From Chrysoporthe austroafricana (lineage: Eukaryota > Ascomycota > Sordariomycetes > Diaporthales > Cryphonectriaceae), in the NCBI GenBank assembly GCA_001051155.2, contig JYIP02000002.1, positions 5,499,315 through 5,563,314 on the forward strand: a DNA stretch of 64,000 nt. Reading direction: 5' to 3'. The position numbers and the translations under genes are program-made. Under the pieces are notes generated by a model. That model was not told the origin of the DNA. It did no database searches and saw nothing but the letters and a program-made list of their open reading frames with translations. How positions within the stretch are numbered: position 1 is the stretch's first letter; every line of letters starts with the position of its first letter. Of this stretch, positions 1 to 13,390 are shown in pieces.

Positions 1-970
1 AACTATTTGTTATATTCCTTTGCAACTTATTAAACCTTGAAGCTATTGCTAAAGCCCGGGAAATTATTCCTAATTAATAAATATAGCTATTATTTATCAA
101 TATAATATTATTAGTAATATATAGTACTGCTTTCTTTTAATAATTTATAAATTTAGCTATTTATATTGAAAACTAGTTATAATATTGCTATATAACGACT
201 ATATATAGCTATTAGCTTTGCGTACCGATATATCCTATCGTAATTTTATTTTATATTCACTATTATTATACTTATTTAATACCCTATTATCTGAAAGCTA
301 TATTTTCTACTAATATTTACAAGCAATTTTAGTCTTTAATTATATTTATACTAAATATTTCGGCAATAAATATAATTAAGCACTACCGAAATATATTTGG
401 ATATCGGCTAGCCTTATTATATATAAGTATTATATATATTTATTTACTTTAAGCATAAACCGATTATAATAAAGGATTAATTCTAAGCTTTTGATATAAG
501 CAAGTTTTCTTTTAGTTCCCGGCATAAGCATATTTGTTATTTAAGTTCTCGGTATAAGTACGTTTACTTATTAAGACTCTAATACGAATCGGCTTTATGA
601 AACGATTGTTATTTCCTATATAATCTCTTTTGTCCAATAATGCTATTATGCTTTTCCTTGCCGTATAACCCAGAGTTCTATTATATCGTACTATTGCTAT
701 TCAAGATATCTTTAACAGTTAGCTTCCTTTATAGATAAAGGTTATAAAGGGCTAGCAATTGATAGCAAAATTTATAAACGAAGTAAATTCGTAATGGATT
801 CGCTTAATAAATCTATAGTAAATCCTTTAGTAAATACGCAATGAATTTACCAAATGGATGCTATATTCTTACCGGAAGGCTTATATAATGCCTTAATAGG
901 CTTTAGCGTAATTTACTTTCTTAGAAAAACTATGCTTTATAATATATTTCAATACGTTTACTATTAATAA
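1..970. other. AT-rich sequence, no gene recognised
   Basis: This is very AT-rich DNA with stops in all frames. I find no similarity to the LTRs or gag-pol frames that recur elsewhere in the window. From about 970 on, the sequence can be aligned by eye with the gag-protease part of the other elements. This stretch may be a more degraded piece of element A or a different repeat. Confidence 0.5.
494..572. repeat. short degenerate tandem repeat, period about 29-30 bp
   Basis: About two and a half imperfect units, each with the core TTCCCGGCATAAGCATATTT or a RIP-like variant such as TTCTCGGTATAAGTACGTTT. Units begin near 512 and 541, with a partial one before. The function is unknown. Confidence 0.5.
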
Positions 971-1069
971 AAAAGATTAAAATAGGATAATTAAATATCC
1001 AAATATATAAAGATTAAATACTTTATTTATAAGCTTATGCTATAAGAATTCTTTTAAAATATTTTATTC

Positions 1070-4000
1070 TAGAATAGCGAGTATAGATTTCAAGAAAATA
1101 GAAGGATTAATTATTTATACCCTTATTACTATAAACTTATCTAAATATGCTATATTTATTATAATTGCTAGATATATTTTAACGAGAAAATCAAATACAA
1201 TTGGTTTCCAATTAAAGAATAGGATTAATTGATCTAATTTATTACGGAATCCCGAAAAAAATATAGAAAGATCTTGTATATTGAAAATAATAATGCTTAT
1301 ATCGAATTACTCGATAACTATCCGTAGAAATGCGTTCAAAGAAAAATTATATAGGAATAATATTACGTTATAGCATGCTCTATTTATATGCAAGATAAAG
1401 CTAAAGAATAATATCGATTGCAAAAAACCGAAAAGGCAAAGCAATATAGCTAAAGCTAAATACGAAAGCTAGTAAAGCAAGTAACGAGAAAAGTTTAAAA
1501 TATTCCAAAACGGAAGAATTGCTTATAACGGGATAATAGCCGATTAGAATTACGAAATCCTTATTTGTAATTATAAAAGAAAATGAGAAATATATTATAC
1601 TAAATATATATATTAATAAATAACGATATAGCATACTTTTGGATAATAGCATATAAGGAAACTTTATTTTGCTAGAAGTTATTAATAGGGAACGAATTCC
1701 CTGAATGCAAAAAAAGGATTCTTATAAACTTAATATTATAGAAAGAAAAGCGGTTGCATATAATTTTAATATAATCGATATAGAAACTAATTACTTATTT
1801 ATTTCGATTTAAAACCTTATAATAAAAACTACTTTCGATATTATAAATACGGTATAATACGAATTGATTTTAAAAATACTTTAACTTAAAAAGCATAATT
1901 CTCAAATAGATTGGATTATTGGCTAGATTTTATAAAAACAGGCTATATTTACTGAAAGGATTATAATTAACGAAAAAAGGAAAGTTTTAATTATTGAAAA
2001 TAATATTAAGAATATGCGCTTAAATAAGCTTAAGTATACCTTTAAAGCGAATAAACTTGCTAGAAAATAAGGAAAAGTTACGGATATTTCGAATTTATAA
2101 GTACGGATTAAAGACGAATTAAGAATTTAAGCGATTAGCGATTAATAGAAAACTAATTCAGTATAAAGCGTTATTAAGCTATATGGATTATAAAACTATA
2201 AAGAAATACTATTTCCAAAATAAGTATAAAGAGATTACGGGAAGAAATTCGGGTTAATAAACGACAAATACCCGAAATTACTAAAAATTAAGATTCGGAA
2301 ATAATAATAGAAAGCAAGAGAGGCAAAGTACGCTCAATAATACTTTTTATTTTTCCAAATCTTAGAAAATAAAGAAAAACCGTTATTAGAATTCAAAAAC
2401 GTATTAAAAGAATATTACGAATTCAAGAAATTATAGCAAAAGAAGTTCGATACCGGCTTATTAAAGCATAGCCCTTTTAATTACGAAATCTTATTGAAAA
2501 AAGAAACGAAACTGCAAAATTATTCTATTTATAAACTCGACTAAGCAAAGCTCGAAATATTTAGAGAATATATTAACGAAAATTTAAAAAGAGGCTATAT
2601 ACGGAAATTATAATTATTCGCAAAATACTCGATCCTATTTATATTCAAAAAAAACGGCAAGTTACGACTTTATATAAATTACTAATAGCTTAACGATATT
2701 ACGATTAAGAATCGTTATCCCTTACTTTTAATAAGGGAAATGCAAGATCGATTAGTCGGAACAAAATAGTTTATTATATTCGATTTTAAGAAAGGATACT
2801 ATTATATTCGGATTAAGGAAGACAATATTTGGAAAATAGCTTTCAGAACTCGTTACGGACATTTTGAGTATATAATCTTATTTTTTGGATTAATTAACGC
2901 GCTCGCGTCTTTCTAAGAAATAATTAATAATATCTTTCGCGAATATTTAAATATTACTATTATTATTTACTTTAATAATATTTTTATCTATTCGAAAGAT
3001 TTTGAATTATATAAATAGCATATATAGCAAATATTCCAGATTTTATAAAATAATAAGTTTTTAATCGAATTAAGTAAATATTACTTTTATTAATAAAAAA
3101 TCAATTATTTCGGTTATATTATAAAATTAAGCAAAATTAGCATATAGAAAGATAAAGTTTAAGCAATAAAAAAATAGCTTATATTAGGAAAAACCAAAAA
3201 AGTTAGAATATTCTTTAGCTATATTAACTTTTACTAACAATTTATTCGAGATTATAATAAAATCGCATACCTTTTTACGGATTTTATAAAGAAAGATCGA
3301 AAATTTAAATAAATATAAAAAGTATAAGAAGCATTTAATAAAATTAAAAAACGAATAATATTAGAACTTATACTTTATAAAACAGACTTAAATAAGCTAT
3401 TTGAAATCGAAACCGATATATCGGATTATGCATTCGAAAGGCAATTCGGTTAATAAAATAACTAGAAATATTTCAAAATCGTAAGCAACTTTTCGAAAAA
3501 GCTAAATAGCCCGGAATTCAATTATAGCATTTCAAATAAAGAATTAATAACGATTATAAAAATATTCGAAAAATAGTAATACTACTTAATCGGAATCAAA
3601 TACTAAATTATAATGCATTCGGATTATAAAAACTTAATAATATTTATAATAATAAAAGTTTTGAATAAATAACAAATTAAATAAGCAAAATTCCTTTTAC
3701 AATTCGATTTAAAGATTATTTATTGCAAAAGATCTGAAAATAGCAAAGCGGACGTATTTAGCAAACGATTAAATTATTAAGATATAAAACTTAAAGAATT
3801 TCAAAATATTTTCCGATAAGATAAAAATAGCAATCTTGTAAATAAAACTAAAGAACTTAATACGATTATCAAAATTTCTAGCAATAGGAAAAAACTAGAA
3901 AATATAATTTTAAAAAAATAGAACGAATATATCAGGAATATATATAATGCATTCGTATACGGCTATTAAGAAATTAAAGCTACTTATAAAAGAATTAAGA

Positions 4001-5180
4001 AATATTAAAACTTTCCAGGATTGAAAAAAGGATTGAAATAATCTTACGAGAATGCAATAGCTATAAGAAAAACAAAATTGAATACTATAAGCTTTATAAA
4101 TTATTCCAATCGCTTTCTATTCCAAAAGCAGTTTAGTAATCTATTAATTAAGATTTTATTATTAAGCTACCCTTTTTACGAAAACCTTTAATTAAAATGT
4201 AATATAATAATATTTTAATAATAATTTGCAAACTAAATAAGTATGCTTATTTCTTTTTATATAAGAAAAGCAGTATTACAAAAGAGCTCGTATATATATT
4301 TTTCAGAATAGTTATAGCTAATTACGGCATGCTTAAAGAAATTATTTCCGACAGAAATAGGAAATTTATATTAAATTTCTGGATTTTACTTACAAAATTA
4401 TTCGGAACTTAACAAAAGATATTTACGGCTTTCTATTTATAAATAAATAGACAAATAGAACGAATAAACCAAATTATTAAATAATATTTATAGCATTATA
4501 TAAATTACGAGCAAAATAATTGGGTTAACTTGCTATTATTAATATAATTTATATATAATAACGCAAATACAAATATAACGAAAAAATTACTATTTTATAT
4601 ACTTTATAGCTATAACCCGATAACTTATTATAACGAATTATTAAGAGCAAATGCAAAAATAGCGGAAAAACGAATCCGGAAAATTAAAAAAATCTAGAAA
4701 GAATTCTAGCAAAAACTGAAATTTATATAAGAAAGAATAATAAGATATACTAATTCCAAAAGGATTAAAAGACTAATCCTATAAGAAAGGGATAAAATCT
4801 ATTTTATTTAATAGAAAGAATATATTAAGATAATAAAACTTTCTTATTTGCTAGATTATAAGAAACTTAGCTTATTCAAAATCTTAAAGAAAATCTCGGA
4901 TATTAATTTCAAACTCGCATTACTCTATAGAATGAAAATCTACTCAGTATTCCATATTTCGCTTTTCGAGCTAATACTTAAAATAGCCCAAATAGATAAA
5001 TTAATACAAATCGAAACTTATAAATTAGAATACGAAATCGAACGAATTTTCAAATATCGAAAAATAATTACGTACAGAAAGTATTTAATTAAATGGAAAA
5101 GGTATTATTCAAGTGAAAATAGCTAGGAATTAATTAGCAATTTGGACAATGCGCAATAAGCATTCGAAAAATACTGGAAA
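1070..5180 (+). pseudogene. Element A gag-pol remnant (protease, RT, RNase H, integrase, chromodomain)
   Basis: This is a decayed polyprotein. Reverse transcriptase is clearest at about 2650-3020: a stretch like LYINY-QLNDITIKNRYPL, then the active-site loop near 2965-2985, read as YFNN instead of Y-x-D-D. RNase H follows around 3370-3750. The integrase core lies at about 4150-4460, with a DSILIIVCKLNKYAYFF-like segment and ISDRN. The integrase C-terminus and a chromodomain follow at about 4840-5180 (ERIFKYRKIITYRKYLIKWK). No frame is open for long. The loss of both catalytic Asp codons by G-to-A change fits RIP. It cannot make an active enzyme. Confidence 0.8.
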
Positions 5181-5194
5181 AAGCAATTAATTAA

Positions 5195-5818
5195 CTAGTT
5201 AAAAGAATAATTGAAAAAACCCGGTATAATCTCGTACTCGGAAGCCAAATTAATAGCAAACCAGTCGATATCAGAACCAAATTGCTATAAAGCAGCTTCC
5301 AGATTAAAACTTTCGGGAAGCGGATTTTTAGGAATTAGGGTTTCGGAAATACGATATTCGACTTCGGCCTTATAGCATTCCTCCTCAGCTTCTTCCGTTT
5401 CTAACCTTTCCAATTCCGCAATATTATTAATTTCCCGGCAAACGGCCTGTATTATCTTATTATATTATTTACGTTTCAATTTTCGTTAACGAAAGATATA
5501 AGCATTCAATATCGTCGCTTTCTCTTCTATAGCCTTAAATTCGGTTTCGAGCTATCGATATTTAATAATAATACGATCCAGCTAAGCAGGGGAAAGGCCC
5601 CGAACGTTATAATTTGTAAGGCTTAAGCGAATGCAAGATAAGTAACGGGAAAATTTAGAATCCAGCAAGCGATATTCCTTTCCCAGCTCGCAAAACTCGC
5701 AATAAGAATAAAGCATAAGCACGATAGACTTAAATAATGCTATAATACGAAAAAGAGAAGCTTTCTGCTCGGCTTTTAAGAATTTCGTTATACGAAAACC
5801 GGTAACTTTGCTATATAT
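5195..5818 (-). pseudogene. Element A antisense ORF: Cys-cluster / coiled-coil protein, degenerate
   Basis: This frame lies on the strand opposite gag-pol, between the chromodomain and the 3' LTR. From a presumed mutated start (ATA for ATG) at 5818 it runs 207 codons in one frame to TAG at 5195, with only substitutions breaking it. The Cys region reads CEFCELGKEY then RLLDSKFSRYLSC. With Tyr standing for Cys (TGC to TAC), the spacing is C-x2-C-x5-C-x9-C-x2-C-x7-C. A charged stretch rich in Glu, Lys and Leu follows, and then a conserved tail (GSDIDWFAINLA). The same ORF recurs in elements C, D, F, G, I, J and K. A DNA-binding or RNA-binding role is inference only. Confidence 0.7.
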
Positions 5819-5906
5819 CCTAATCAAGAAATTGTAATAACAAAAGACAGATTTTAAGAAGCTTAGAAAGGATTATTAAAGATAATAACCGATAGGAAAA
5901 GAATAA

Positions 5907-6344
5907 TATTATAACTTAATAGAAAGCTAAAGGATATAGAAAAAAGAAAAGCAGTTAAGCTTTTTACCCCTTAATTCCGTTAGAGAAAAACCTATAAAAT
6001 TGCTTACGTAATCAAAAAGTTAAGGTTAGTTAAGATCGATAAGATCGATACCGATCCAAGCGGATCGGTAAATTCGATATAAGAAATTATTAATCCAGAA
6101 CTGAAAAGCCGGATATATAAGGATAGGATATTTATTAAATAGATTATTATAGCTTATCAGTCGTAAATCTAAGTACTACTTAGACTCTATAATACTTTCA
6201 AGTAATAGCTTCCTAAACTTATAAACTTTACGATTATTTTATTAAACGTATTTCGGTATTCAAAGCTATATTTAATACCGCTTTTGCTAGCATAAACCCT
6301 TTAACTTTACAGTTTATCTTAGGATTATTGCAGCGTTTATAACA
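5907..6344 (+). repeat. Element A 3' LTR (438 bp)
   Basis: It begins TATTATAAC just after a purine-rich tract (ATAGGAAAAGAATAA) and ends GCGTTTATAACA. The sense TATA element GGATATATAAGGA is mid-LTR. GTTAAGGTTAG and TTACGTAA lie upstream of it. The ends are inverted repeats of the TGTTATAA/TTATAACA type. Confidence 0.85.
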
Positions 6345-6742
6345 AATAAATACAAACTTTAAGAAAATAGAAAGATTAATTATTTATACCTTTATTATTA
6401 CGAACTTATTTGAATATATTATATTTATTATAACTGCTAGATATATTTTAGCAAGAAAGTCAAATATAATTGGTTTTTAATTAGAAAATAGGACTAATTA
6501 ATCTAACTTATTATAAAATCCCGAAAAAGATATAGAAAAGTCTTGCATATCGAAAATAATAATGCTTATATTAAACTACTTAACGATTATTTATGGAAAT
6601 GCATTTAAAGAAAAACGATATAGAAATAATGCTATATTATAGCATGCTTTATCCATATGCAAAATAAGGCCAGAAAATAATATAAATTGCAAAAGGCTGA
6701 AAAGGCAAAGCAGTATAGCTAAAGCTAAGCAAAAAGGCTAGC
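6345..6742 (+). mobile_element. Fragment B: gag-protease piece of an older chromovirus
   Basis: This fragment matches by eye the sequence at about 1065-1445 in element A and about 50,713-51,090 in element K, in the same orientation. It is cut on the left by the end of element A's LTR and on the right by element C. It looks like the target into which A inserted. Its continuation is not found on the other side of C. Confidence 0.7.
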
Positions 6743-7188
6743 TATTATAACGCTGCAGTAATCTTAAGATAAACTGTAATATCAAAAGGTTTATGCTAGC
6801 AAGAGCAATGTTAAATATAGCTTTAAATACCGGAAATATAGCTAAAGAAATATTATAATATTTATAAGCTAATTAAGCTATTATTTGAAAATACTATAAG
6901 GTTTAAATAATACTTAAATTTACGACTGAAAAGCTATAATAATTTATTTAATAAATATCTTGTCCTTATATATTCAGCTCTTTAATATAAATCTATTGGA
7001 TTTAAAATAGATTTTTAAATTCTAAGTTTGCTAAATCTAAAACAAATCCTCAAATCCTTCTTATTTCATAACCCTAACCCTAGGTTACGTAAGCAGTTAT
7101 AAGGTTTTTCTTGGCAAGGCTAGGGGTAAGTTGCTTAGCTAGCTCTTTTTTCCTTCCGTATACCTTAATCTTTTATTAAATTATAATA
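6743..7188 (-). repeat. Element C 3' LTR (446 bp)
   Basis: It starts TATTATAACGCTGCAG and ends TTATAATA. Read on the plus strand it carries the conserved inverse TATA segment CCTTATATAT (about 6963), then AACCCTAACCCTAGG followed by TTACGTAAGC (about 7071-7095). The minus-strand polypurine tract TAAGAAAGGGATAA adjoins it at 7189-7202. Confidence 0.85.
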
Positions 7189-7278
7189 TTATCCCTTTCT
7201 TATCGATTGTTATCTTTAACGATCTTTTGTAAGTAATTCTGGTTCGTACAAATATATTATTGTGCTTTCCTAATTAGG

Positions 7279-7884
7279 ATGCCGAATAGAGTTTCCAAGC
7301 TTAAATTTTCTAATTTTCGTCTTAATAAGAACAAATAGCGTAAATCCTTAATCTTTCGGATTATTTATTGCGCTATTATTATGCGCCTTTATTTTTATTA
7401 TAATTGCTTGGGTTTAGAAATTTGCGCGGTTTCTAAATAGGATTTGTCCCGTTATTTCCGATACGTTTAGCATAATTAATCGAGCTGTAACGTCTTAAAG
7501 CCGATTAATGCTACGAAGCTTTCTTTCGTATTTAATTAGTTTCAGAAACTGGAAAACGAGATTAAGAGTCTGGAAAATAAGCTAATAAGGCTGCGGAAAC
7601 AGAAGCGGATATAGCAAGAACGGATAGCTCGAACCTTCCGTTATAGTTTATTTAATCTTAAGGATTTGGAACGGTTGGAAAAAGAAAAGGCTGCGGAAAA
7701 ATACCGTAAGGCTACGGTTGAATATTGCGCTATAAAGACTTTAGTTCCCGAAAGTCCTCTTTCCGAAAGTTTTGATCTGAATGCTATTTTGCAGCAATTC
7801 GGTTCCGATATCGACTAGTCTGCTATCAACTTATTCGCAAGGCACGAAATTATATTAAGTTTTTCTAATTATTTTTCCGATTAG
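7279..7884 (+). pseudogene. Element C antisense ORF, start codon preserved
   Basis: This copy keeps an ATG (MPNRVSKLKF). It then stays in one frame for 201 codons to TAG at 7882, with only TAG/TAA stops inside. Order: basic N-terminus; Cys region (YYNCLGLEICAVSK, then SRYFRYVQHNQSSCN, where Tyr probably replaces Cys); heptad-like charged stretch (LENEIKSLENKLIRLRKQKR); acidic segment with LERLEKEKAAEKYRKA; C-terminal tail ESPLSESFDLNAILQQFGSD. The polypurine tract and LTR are just upstream. The LTR has CCCTAACCC and TTACGTAAGC on this strand, which could promote it. The product is not known to me beyond similarity to uncharacterised fungal Cys-rich proteins. Confidence 0.7.
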
Positions 7885-7889
7885 CTAAT

Positions 7890-10800
7890 TAATTGCTTTT
7901 CCTAATACTTCTTAAATGCTTATTATACGTTATTTAAATTGCTAATTGGTTTTTAGCTATTTTCGTTCGAATAGTATCTTTTCCATTTAATTAAGTATTT
8001 TCTATATTTAATTAGTTTTCAGTATTTGAGAATTAGAATTCGTTCGATTTCGTATTCTGATTTGTAAGTTTCAATTTATACTAATTCGTCCGTTTTAATT
8101 ATTTTGAATATTAGTTCCAAGAACGAAATATGGAATACCGAATAGATTCTTATTTTATAAAGCAATGCAAATTCGAAATTAATATTTGATATTCTCTTTA
8201 GAATCTTGAATAAGCCAAGCTTTTTATAATTTAGCAAATAAAAGGGTTTTGTTATTTTGATATGCTCTTTTTATCGAATAAAATAGATTTTATCCCTTTC
8301 CTATAAGATTAGTCTTTCAATTCTTTTGGAATTAGCGTATTTTGTTATTTTTTCTTATATAAACTTTAATTCTTTCTGGAATTCTTTTTAAGTTTTTTTA
8401 ATATTCCGGATTCGTTTTTCTGCTGCTTTTGTATTTATTCTTAGTAATTTGTTATAATAAGCTATTGGGTTATAATTATAAAGCGTATAGAACGGTAATT
8501 TCTTTATCGTATTTATATTTATATTATTATATACGAATTGTATTAATAGTAGCAAATTAACCCAATTATCTTATTCGTAATTTACGTAATATTGTAAATA
8601 TTATTTAATAATTTAATTCGTTCGTTCCATTTATCCGTTTATTTGTAAATAAAATGCTATAAATATCTTTTGCTATATTCCGAATAATTTTATAAATAAA
8701 GTCCAGAAATTTGATACAAACTTTCTATCTCTATCGGAAATAATTTCTTTAAGCATATTATAATTAGTTATAACTGTTTTGAGAAACGTATATATAAGAT
8801 CTTCTACTATGCTGCTTTCTTTATATAAAAAGAAATAAGCATATTTGCTTAATTTGCAAACCATTATTAAAATGCTATCGTATTGCACTTTAATTAAAAG
8901 TTCTCGTAAGAGGAATAGCTTAATAATAAAATCTTAGCTAATAGATTGCCAAATTGCTTCCGTAATAAAGAGCGGTTGGAATAGTTTATAAAGCTTATAA
9001 TATTCAATTTTGTTTTTCTTGCAGCTATTGCATTCTTGCAAGATTATTTTAATCCTTTTTTTCAATTTTGGAAAATTCCAGTATTTCTTGATTCTTTCAT
9101 ACGTAGCTCTGATTCCTTAATAGCCGTATACGGGTATACTATATATATTTCTAATATATTCGTTCTGTTTTTCCGGAATTATATTTTCTAGTTTCTTTTT
9201 CGGAAGATATTCTGAAGCTCTTTAAGTTCCGTATTTTAATAATCTAATCGTTTGCTAAGCGTATTTGCTTTGCCGTTCTCAGATCTTTTGCAATAAATAA
9301 TTTTTAAATTAAATTATAAAAGGAATTCTGCTTATTTAACTTATTATCTATTTAAGATTTTCATTATTATAAATATTATTAAGTTTTTATTATTAGAATA
9401 TACTATAATCTAATATTTGATTCCGATTGAATAGTATTGTTATTTTTCAAATGCTTTTGCTATTGCTATTAATTCTTTATTTAAAATGCTATAATTGAAT
9501 TCCGAGCTATTCAATTTCTTTAAAAAGTTATTTACGATCCGGAAATATCTTTAATTATTTCGTTAATTAAATTGTTTTCCGAATATATAATCTAATATAT
9601 CGGTTTCGATTTTAAATAGCTTATTTAAGTTTGCTTCGCAAAATATAAGTTCCGATATAATTCTTTTCTTGATTTTATTAAATGCTTTTTATATTTCTTA
9701 TATCTATTCGAATTTCCGATCTTTTTTCGTAAGATTTGTAAAAAGGCATGCGATTTTGCTATAATCTCGAATGAATTATCGGTAAAAATTAGCATAATCG
9801 AAAAATATTCTAATTTCTTTAATTTTCTCTAATATAAGCTATTCTTTTACTGCTTGGATTTTATCTTTTTATATACTTATTTTGCTTAATTCTTTAATAT
9901 AACCGAAATAATTAATCTTTTATTAATAGAAATAATATTTATTTAATTCGATTAAGAATTTATTATTTTATAAAATCTAAAATACTTATCGTATATGCTA
10001 TTTATATAATTCAAAATCTTTCGAATAAATAAGGATATTATTAAAGTAAACGATAATAATAGTATTTAAATGTTCGCAAAAGACATTATTAATTATTTCT
10101 TAGAAAAATTCAAGCGTATTAATTAATTCAAAAAGTAAAATTATATATTCGAAATATTCGTAACAAGTCCTGAATGCTATTTTCTAAATATTATCTTCTT
10201 TAATCCGAATATAATAATATCCTTTTTTGAAATTAAACGTAATAAACCAATTTGTTCCAATTAATTAGTCTCGCATTTCTTTTATTAAAAATAAAAAATA
10301 GCGATTCTTAATTATAATATCGTTAAGCTATTAATAATCCATATAAAGTCGTAATTTGCTATTCTTCTTAAGTATAAATAGGATTAAATATCCTATAAGT
10401 AATTGTAATTTCCGTATATAATTTCTCTTTAAGTTTTTATTAATATATTTCTTAAATGCTTCGAGCTTTATTTGGTTAAGCTTATAAATAAAGTAGTTTT
10501 AGGGTTTTATCCTTTCTTTTAATAGAATTTTATAATTAAAAAGGCTATATTTTAATAAGCCGGTATCGAATTTGTTTTATTATAGTTTCTTAAATTCGTA
10601 ATATTCTTTTAATATATTTTTGAATTCTAATAGTAGTCTTTTTTCGTTTTCTAAGATTTGGAAGAATAAAAAGTATTATTAAGCGTATTTTTAAGTTCAA
10701 ATAACGGTCTTTTCTTGTTTTCTGAAATTTAGAAAAACAAAAAATACTATTAAGCGTATTTTACTTTACTAGCTTCCTATTATTATTTTCGGGGCTTAAT

Positions 10801-13390
10801 TTCCAGTAATTTTAAGTATTTATCGTTTATTAGCTCAAATTTTTCTTTATAATTTCTCTATATTCGTTATTTTGGAAGCGGTATCTCTTTATAATTCTAT
10901 AATCTATATAGCCTTATAACGTTTTGCGTTAAATTAACTTTTTATTAATTGCTAATTGCTTAAATTTCTAATCTGTCTTTAACTTATATTTATAAGTTTG
11001 AAATATCCGTAACCTTTCTTTATTTTCTAGCAAGTCTATCCGTTTTAAAAGTATATTTAAGCTTATTTGAGCGCATATTACCGATATTATTCTCAGTAAT
11101 TAAGATTTTCCTTTTTCCGTTAATTGCAACCTTTTCAGTAAGTACGGCTTATTTTTATAAAACTTAGCCAGTAGTCCAATCGATTCAAGAATTATACTTC
11201 TTAAGCTAAAATATTCTTAAGATTAATTTATATTATATTATATTTATAATATCGAAAGTAGTTTTTATTATAAGGCTTTAAATCGAAATAAATAAATAAT
11301 TAATTTCTATATCGATTATACCAAAATTATATATAATTGCTTTCCCTTTTATAGTATTAAATTTATAAGTATTTTCTTTTTATATTTAAAGTATTCGTTT
11401 TCTATTAATAATTTCTAACGAAATGAAATTTCTTTATACGCTGCTATCCAAAAATGCGCTATATTATTACCCGTTAATATATATATTCAATATAATATGC
11501 TTTTTATTTTCTTTTATAATCGCGCATAGGGATTTCGTAATCCTAATTGGCTATTATTCCGTTATAAGCAATCTTTCTCTTTTGAGATATTCTAAGCTTT
11601 TTTTGCTGCTTGCTTTACTAACTTTCGCGCTTAGCTTTAGCCATATTGCTTTGCCTTTTCAGCCTTCTGTAATCGATGCTATTCTTTAGCCTTATCTTGC
11701 ATATAGATAGAATATGCTATAATATAGCATTATTCCTATATCGTTTTTCTTTAAATGCATTTTTACGGATAATTATCGGGTAATCCAATATAAGCATTGT
11801 TATTCTCAATATGCAAGATTTTTCTGTATTTTTTTCGGGATTCCATAATAGATTAGATTAACTAATCCATTCTCTAATTGGAAACTAATTATATTTGATT
11901 TTCTCGTTAAAATATATCTGGCAGTTATAATAAATATAGTATATCCAGGCAAGTTTATAATAACGAAAGTATAAGTAACTAATCTTTTTATTTTCTTGAA
12001 ATTTGCATTCGTTATTCTGGAACGGAATGCTTTAAAAGAGTTCTTATAATATAAGTTCGTAAACGAAATGCTTAACTTTCATATGCTTGGATATCCAGTT
12101 ATCTTGCTTTAATTATTTCTGTTTTAAATGCTAAATAACTATCTTTTCTGTTTTCGTATTGAGTTTTTTTTCGAATATAAAGATTAGTAAATTATCTGGC
12201 TGCCTATCTTATAATATAATTTCTTCGAATATAACGCTTGGTATAAGTATTTCCGCCCGTTATATGCTAATTTCCTCCTTTACTATTGCTTTTCATTATC
12301 GTTCAAAATAATAATTTAAGGGAAACCTTCTTAAATCTACTTCTTTAATATTTAAGAGATTGCTTAAATAATCCGAATTACTATTATTTATAGCTATATT
12401 GTAAATAAAGCCTTTCCTTCTTATAGCGAATTGCTTTTATCTTTTAAGCTTATATAAAAACTATCTTAAACTTTCTTTTGCTAAGAAATGCAATAAGCAA
12501 TAATTCTAATAGCAGGCTATTTAATTTATATTGCTATAGTTAAAGTCCGCTGCTTATTTCAATAGAATATTATTATTTAATTAATTAAATTCTTATCGTT
12601 ACGTAATATTAGCTTATTTTTCTATAATTAATTTCCAATTTCGTTTTTTCTTTTCTTAATAATAATTGCATACGATATAGCCTTTCTTACCGCAATTGTA
12701 ATAAGTAATTCCCTTGCGCTATTCTTATATTAGAATATTCAATTTTATAAATTTAATATATATCGTATTTAAATAAGCTATATTATTTCGATTTTTCTAT
12801 TAAAACTTATATTTTCTCGAATTAAATTAACATTTCGGGATATTATTATAGTTCTTCTGCTATTATTAATACCGTTCGTAAAGCTAATTATCGATACGAA
12901 TTGCTTTATTAATAAACTCGCTAAGTTTTTCGAATCGGTTTTTCTTATAAAGCTTATCTTTAATTTCTTCTTTAAGTCCTATATAATAAGTATTTATAAA
13001 GGGTTCGTTTTCGTAATTTAAATAAGCGATAATCTGCTTGAATTTAGCCGTATAATTCGCAGCCGAGCTAATTTATCGGAATGCTTCCAATTGCCGTATT
13101 ACAATGCATTTTTTATTTGAGTTTCCAAAAGTTTTAATAAAGGCTAATTCAAAATTAGCATAATGCTAAAAAATGCGCTTAATATTTTCAGAACAGAAAT
13201 CCTTACTATTATCCAAATAATCGCGAAAGGTTAATTCTCATTACTAGAAAGCAATCTTTTCGAAATAACTTCTCGCGAAATCAATTTTGTCGTAAATAGT
13301 CCTGAATTGGGCGCTATAATATTTGAAATAAGCTTTAAGTTAAGTTAAAAAAGCTTGGAAGTTTCTCTGAATGCCTTTATAAGGCCCAAG
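7890..13390 (-). pseudogene. Element C gag-pol remnant
   Basis: Read on the minus strand from right to left: gag with a CCHC-knuckle trace at about 12,650-12,715; protease region; reverse transcriptase with YFNN in place of Y-x-D-D near 10,027-10,065; RNase H at about 9300-9600; integrase core at 8673-8888 (DSILIMVCKLSKYAYFF, then EIISDRDRKF, open for 71 codons); and chromodomain at about 7955-8090. All the rest is broken by RIP-type stops. The gag start is separated from this part by element D. Confidence 0.8.
13386..13390. repeat. Target site duplication of element D, left (CCAAG)
   Basis: The partner is CTAAG at 20,724-20,728. They differ by one C-to-T change in a CpA context, so the duplication appears to have been altered by RIP after insertion. 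Confidence 0.65.

Larger units (their letters stand above)
971..6344 (+). mobile_element. Element A: Ty3/gypsy chromovirus, right part with 3' LTR
   Basis: This plus-strand LTR retrotransposon enters from outside the window on the left. The order seen is degenerate gag-protease, reverse transcriptase, RNase H, integrase, chromodomain, an opposite-strand ORF, a purine-rich tract ending at 5906, and a 3' LTR (5907-6344). All sense frames are interrupted by TAA/TAG, as expected after RIP. It sits next to a fragment (B) of an older element in the same orientation, so it probably inserted into that copy. Its left LTR and target duplication are not in the window. Confidence 0.85.

Noticed and set aside
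5582..5827. Antisense ORF of element A beginning at 5827
   Set aside because: That start codon is TTG. Alignment of the copies places the original start at 5818 (ATA for ATG), and the frame extends far beyond the first stop.
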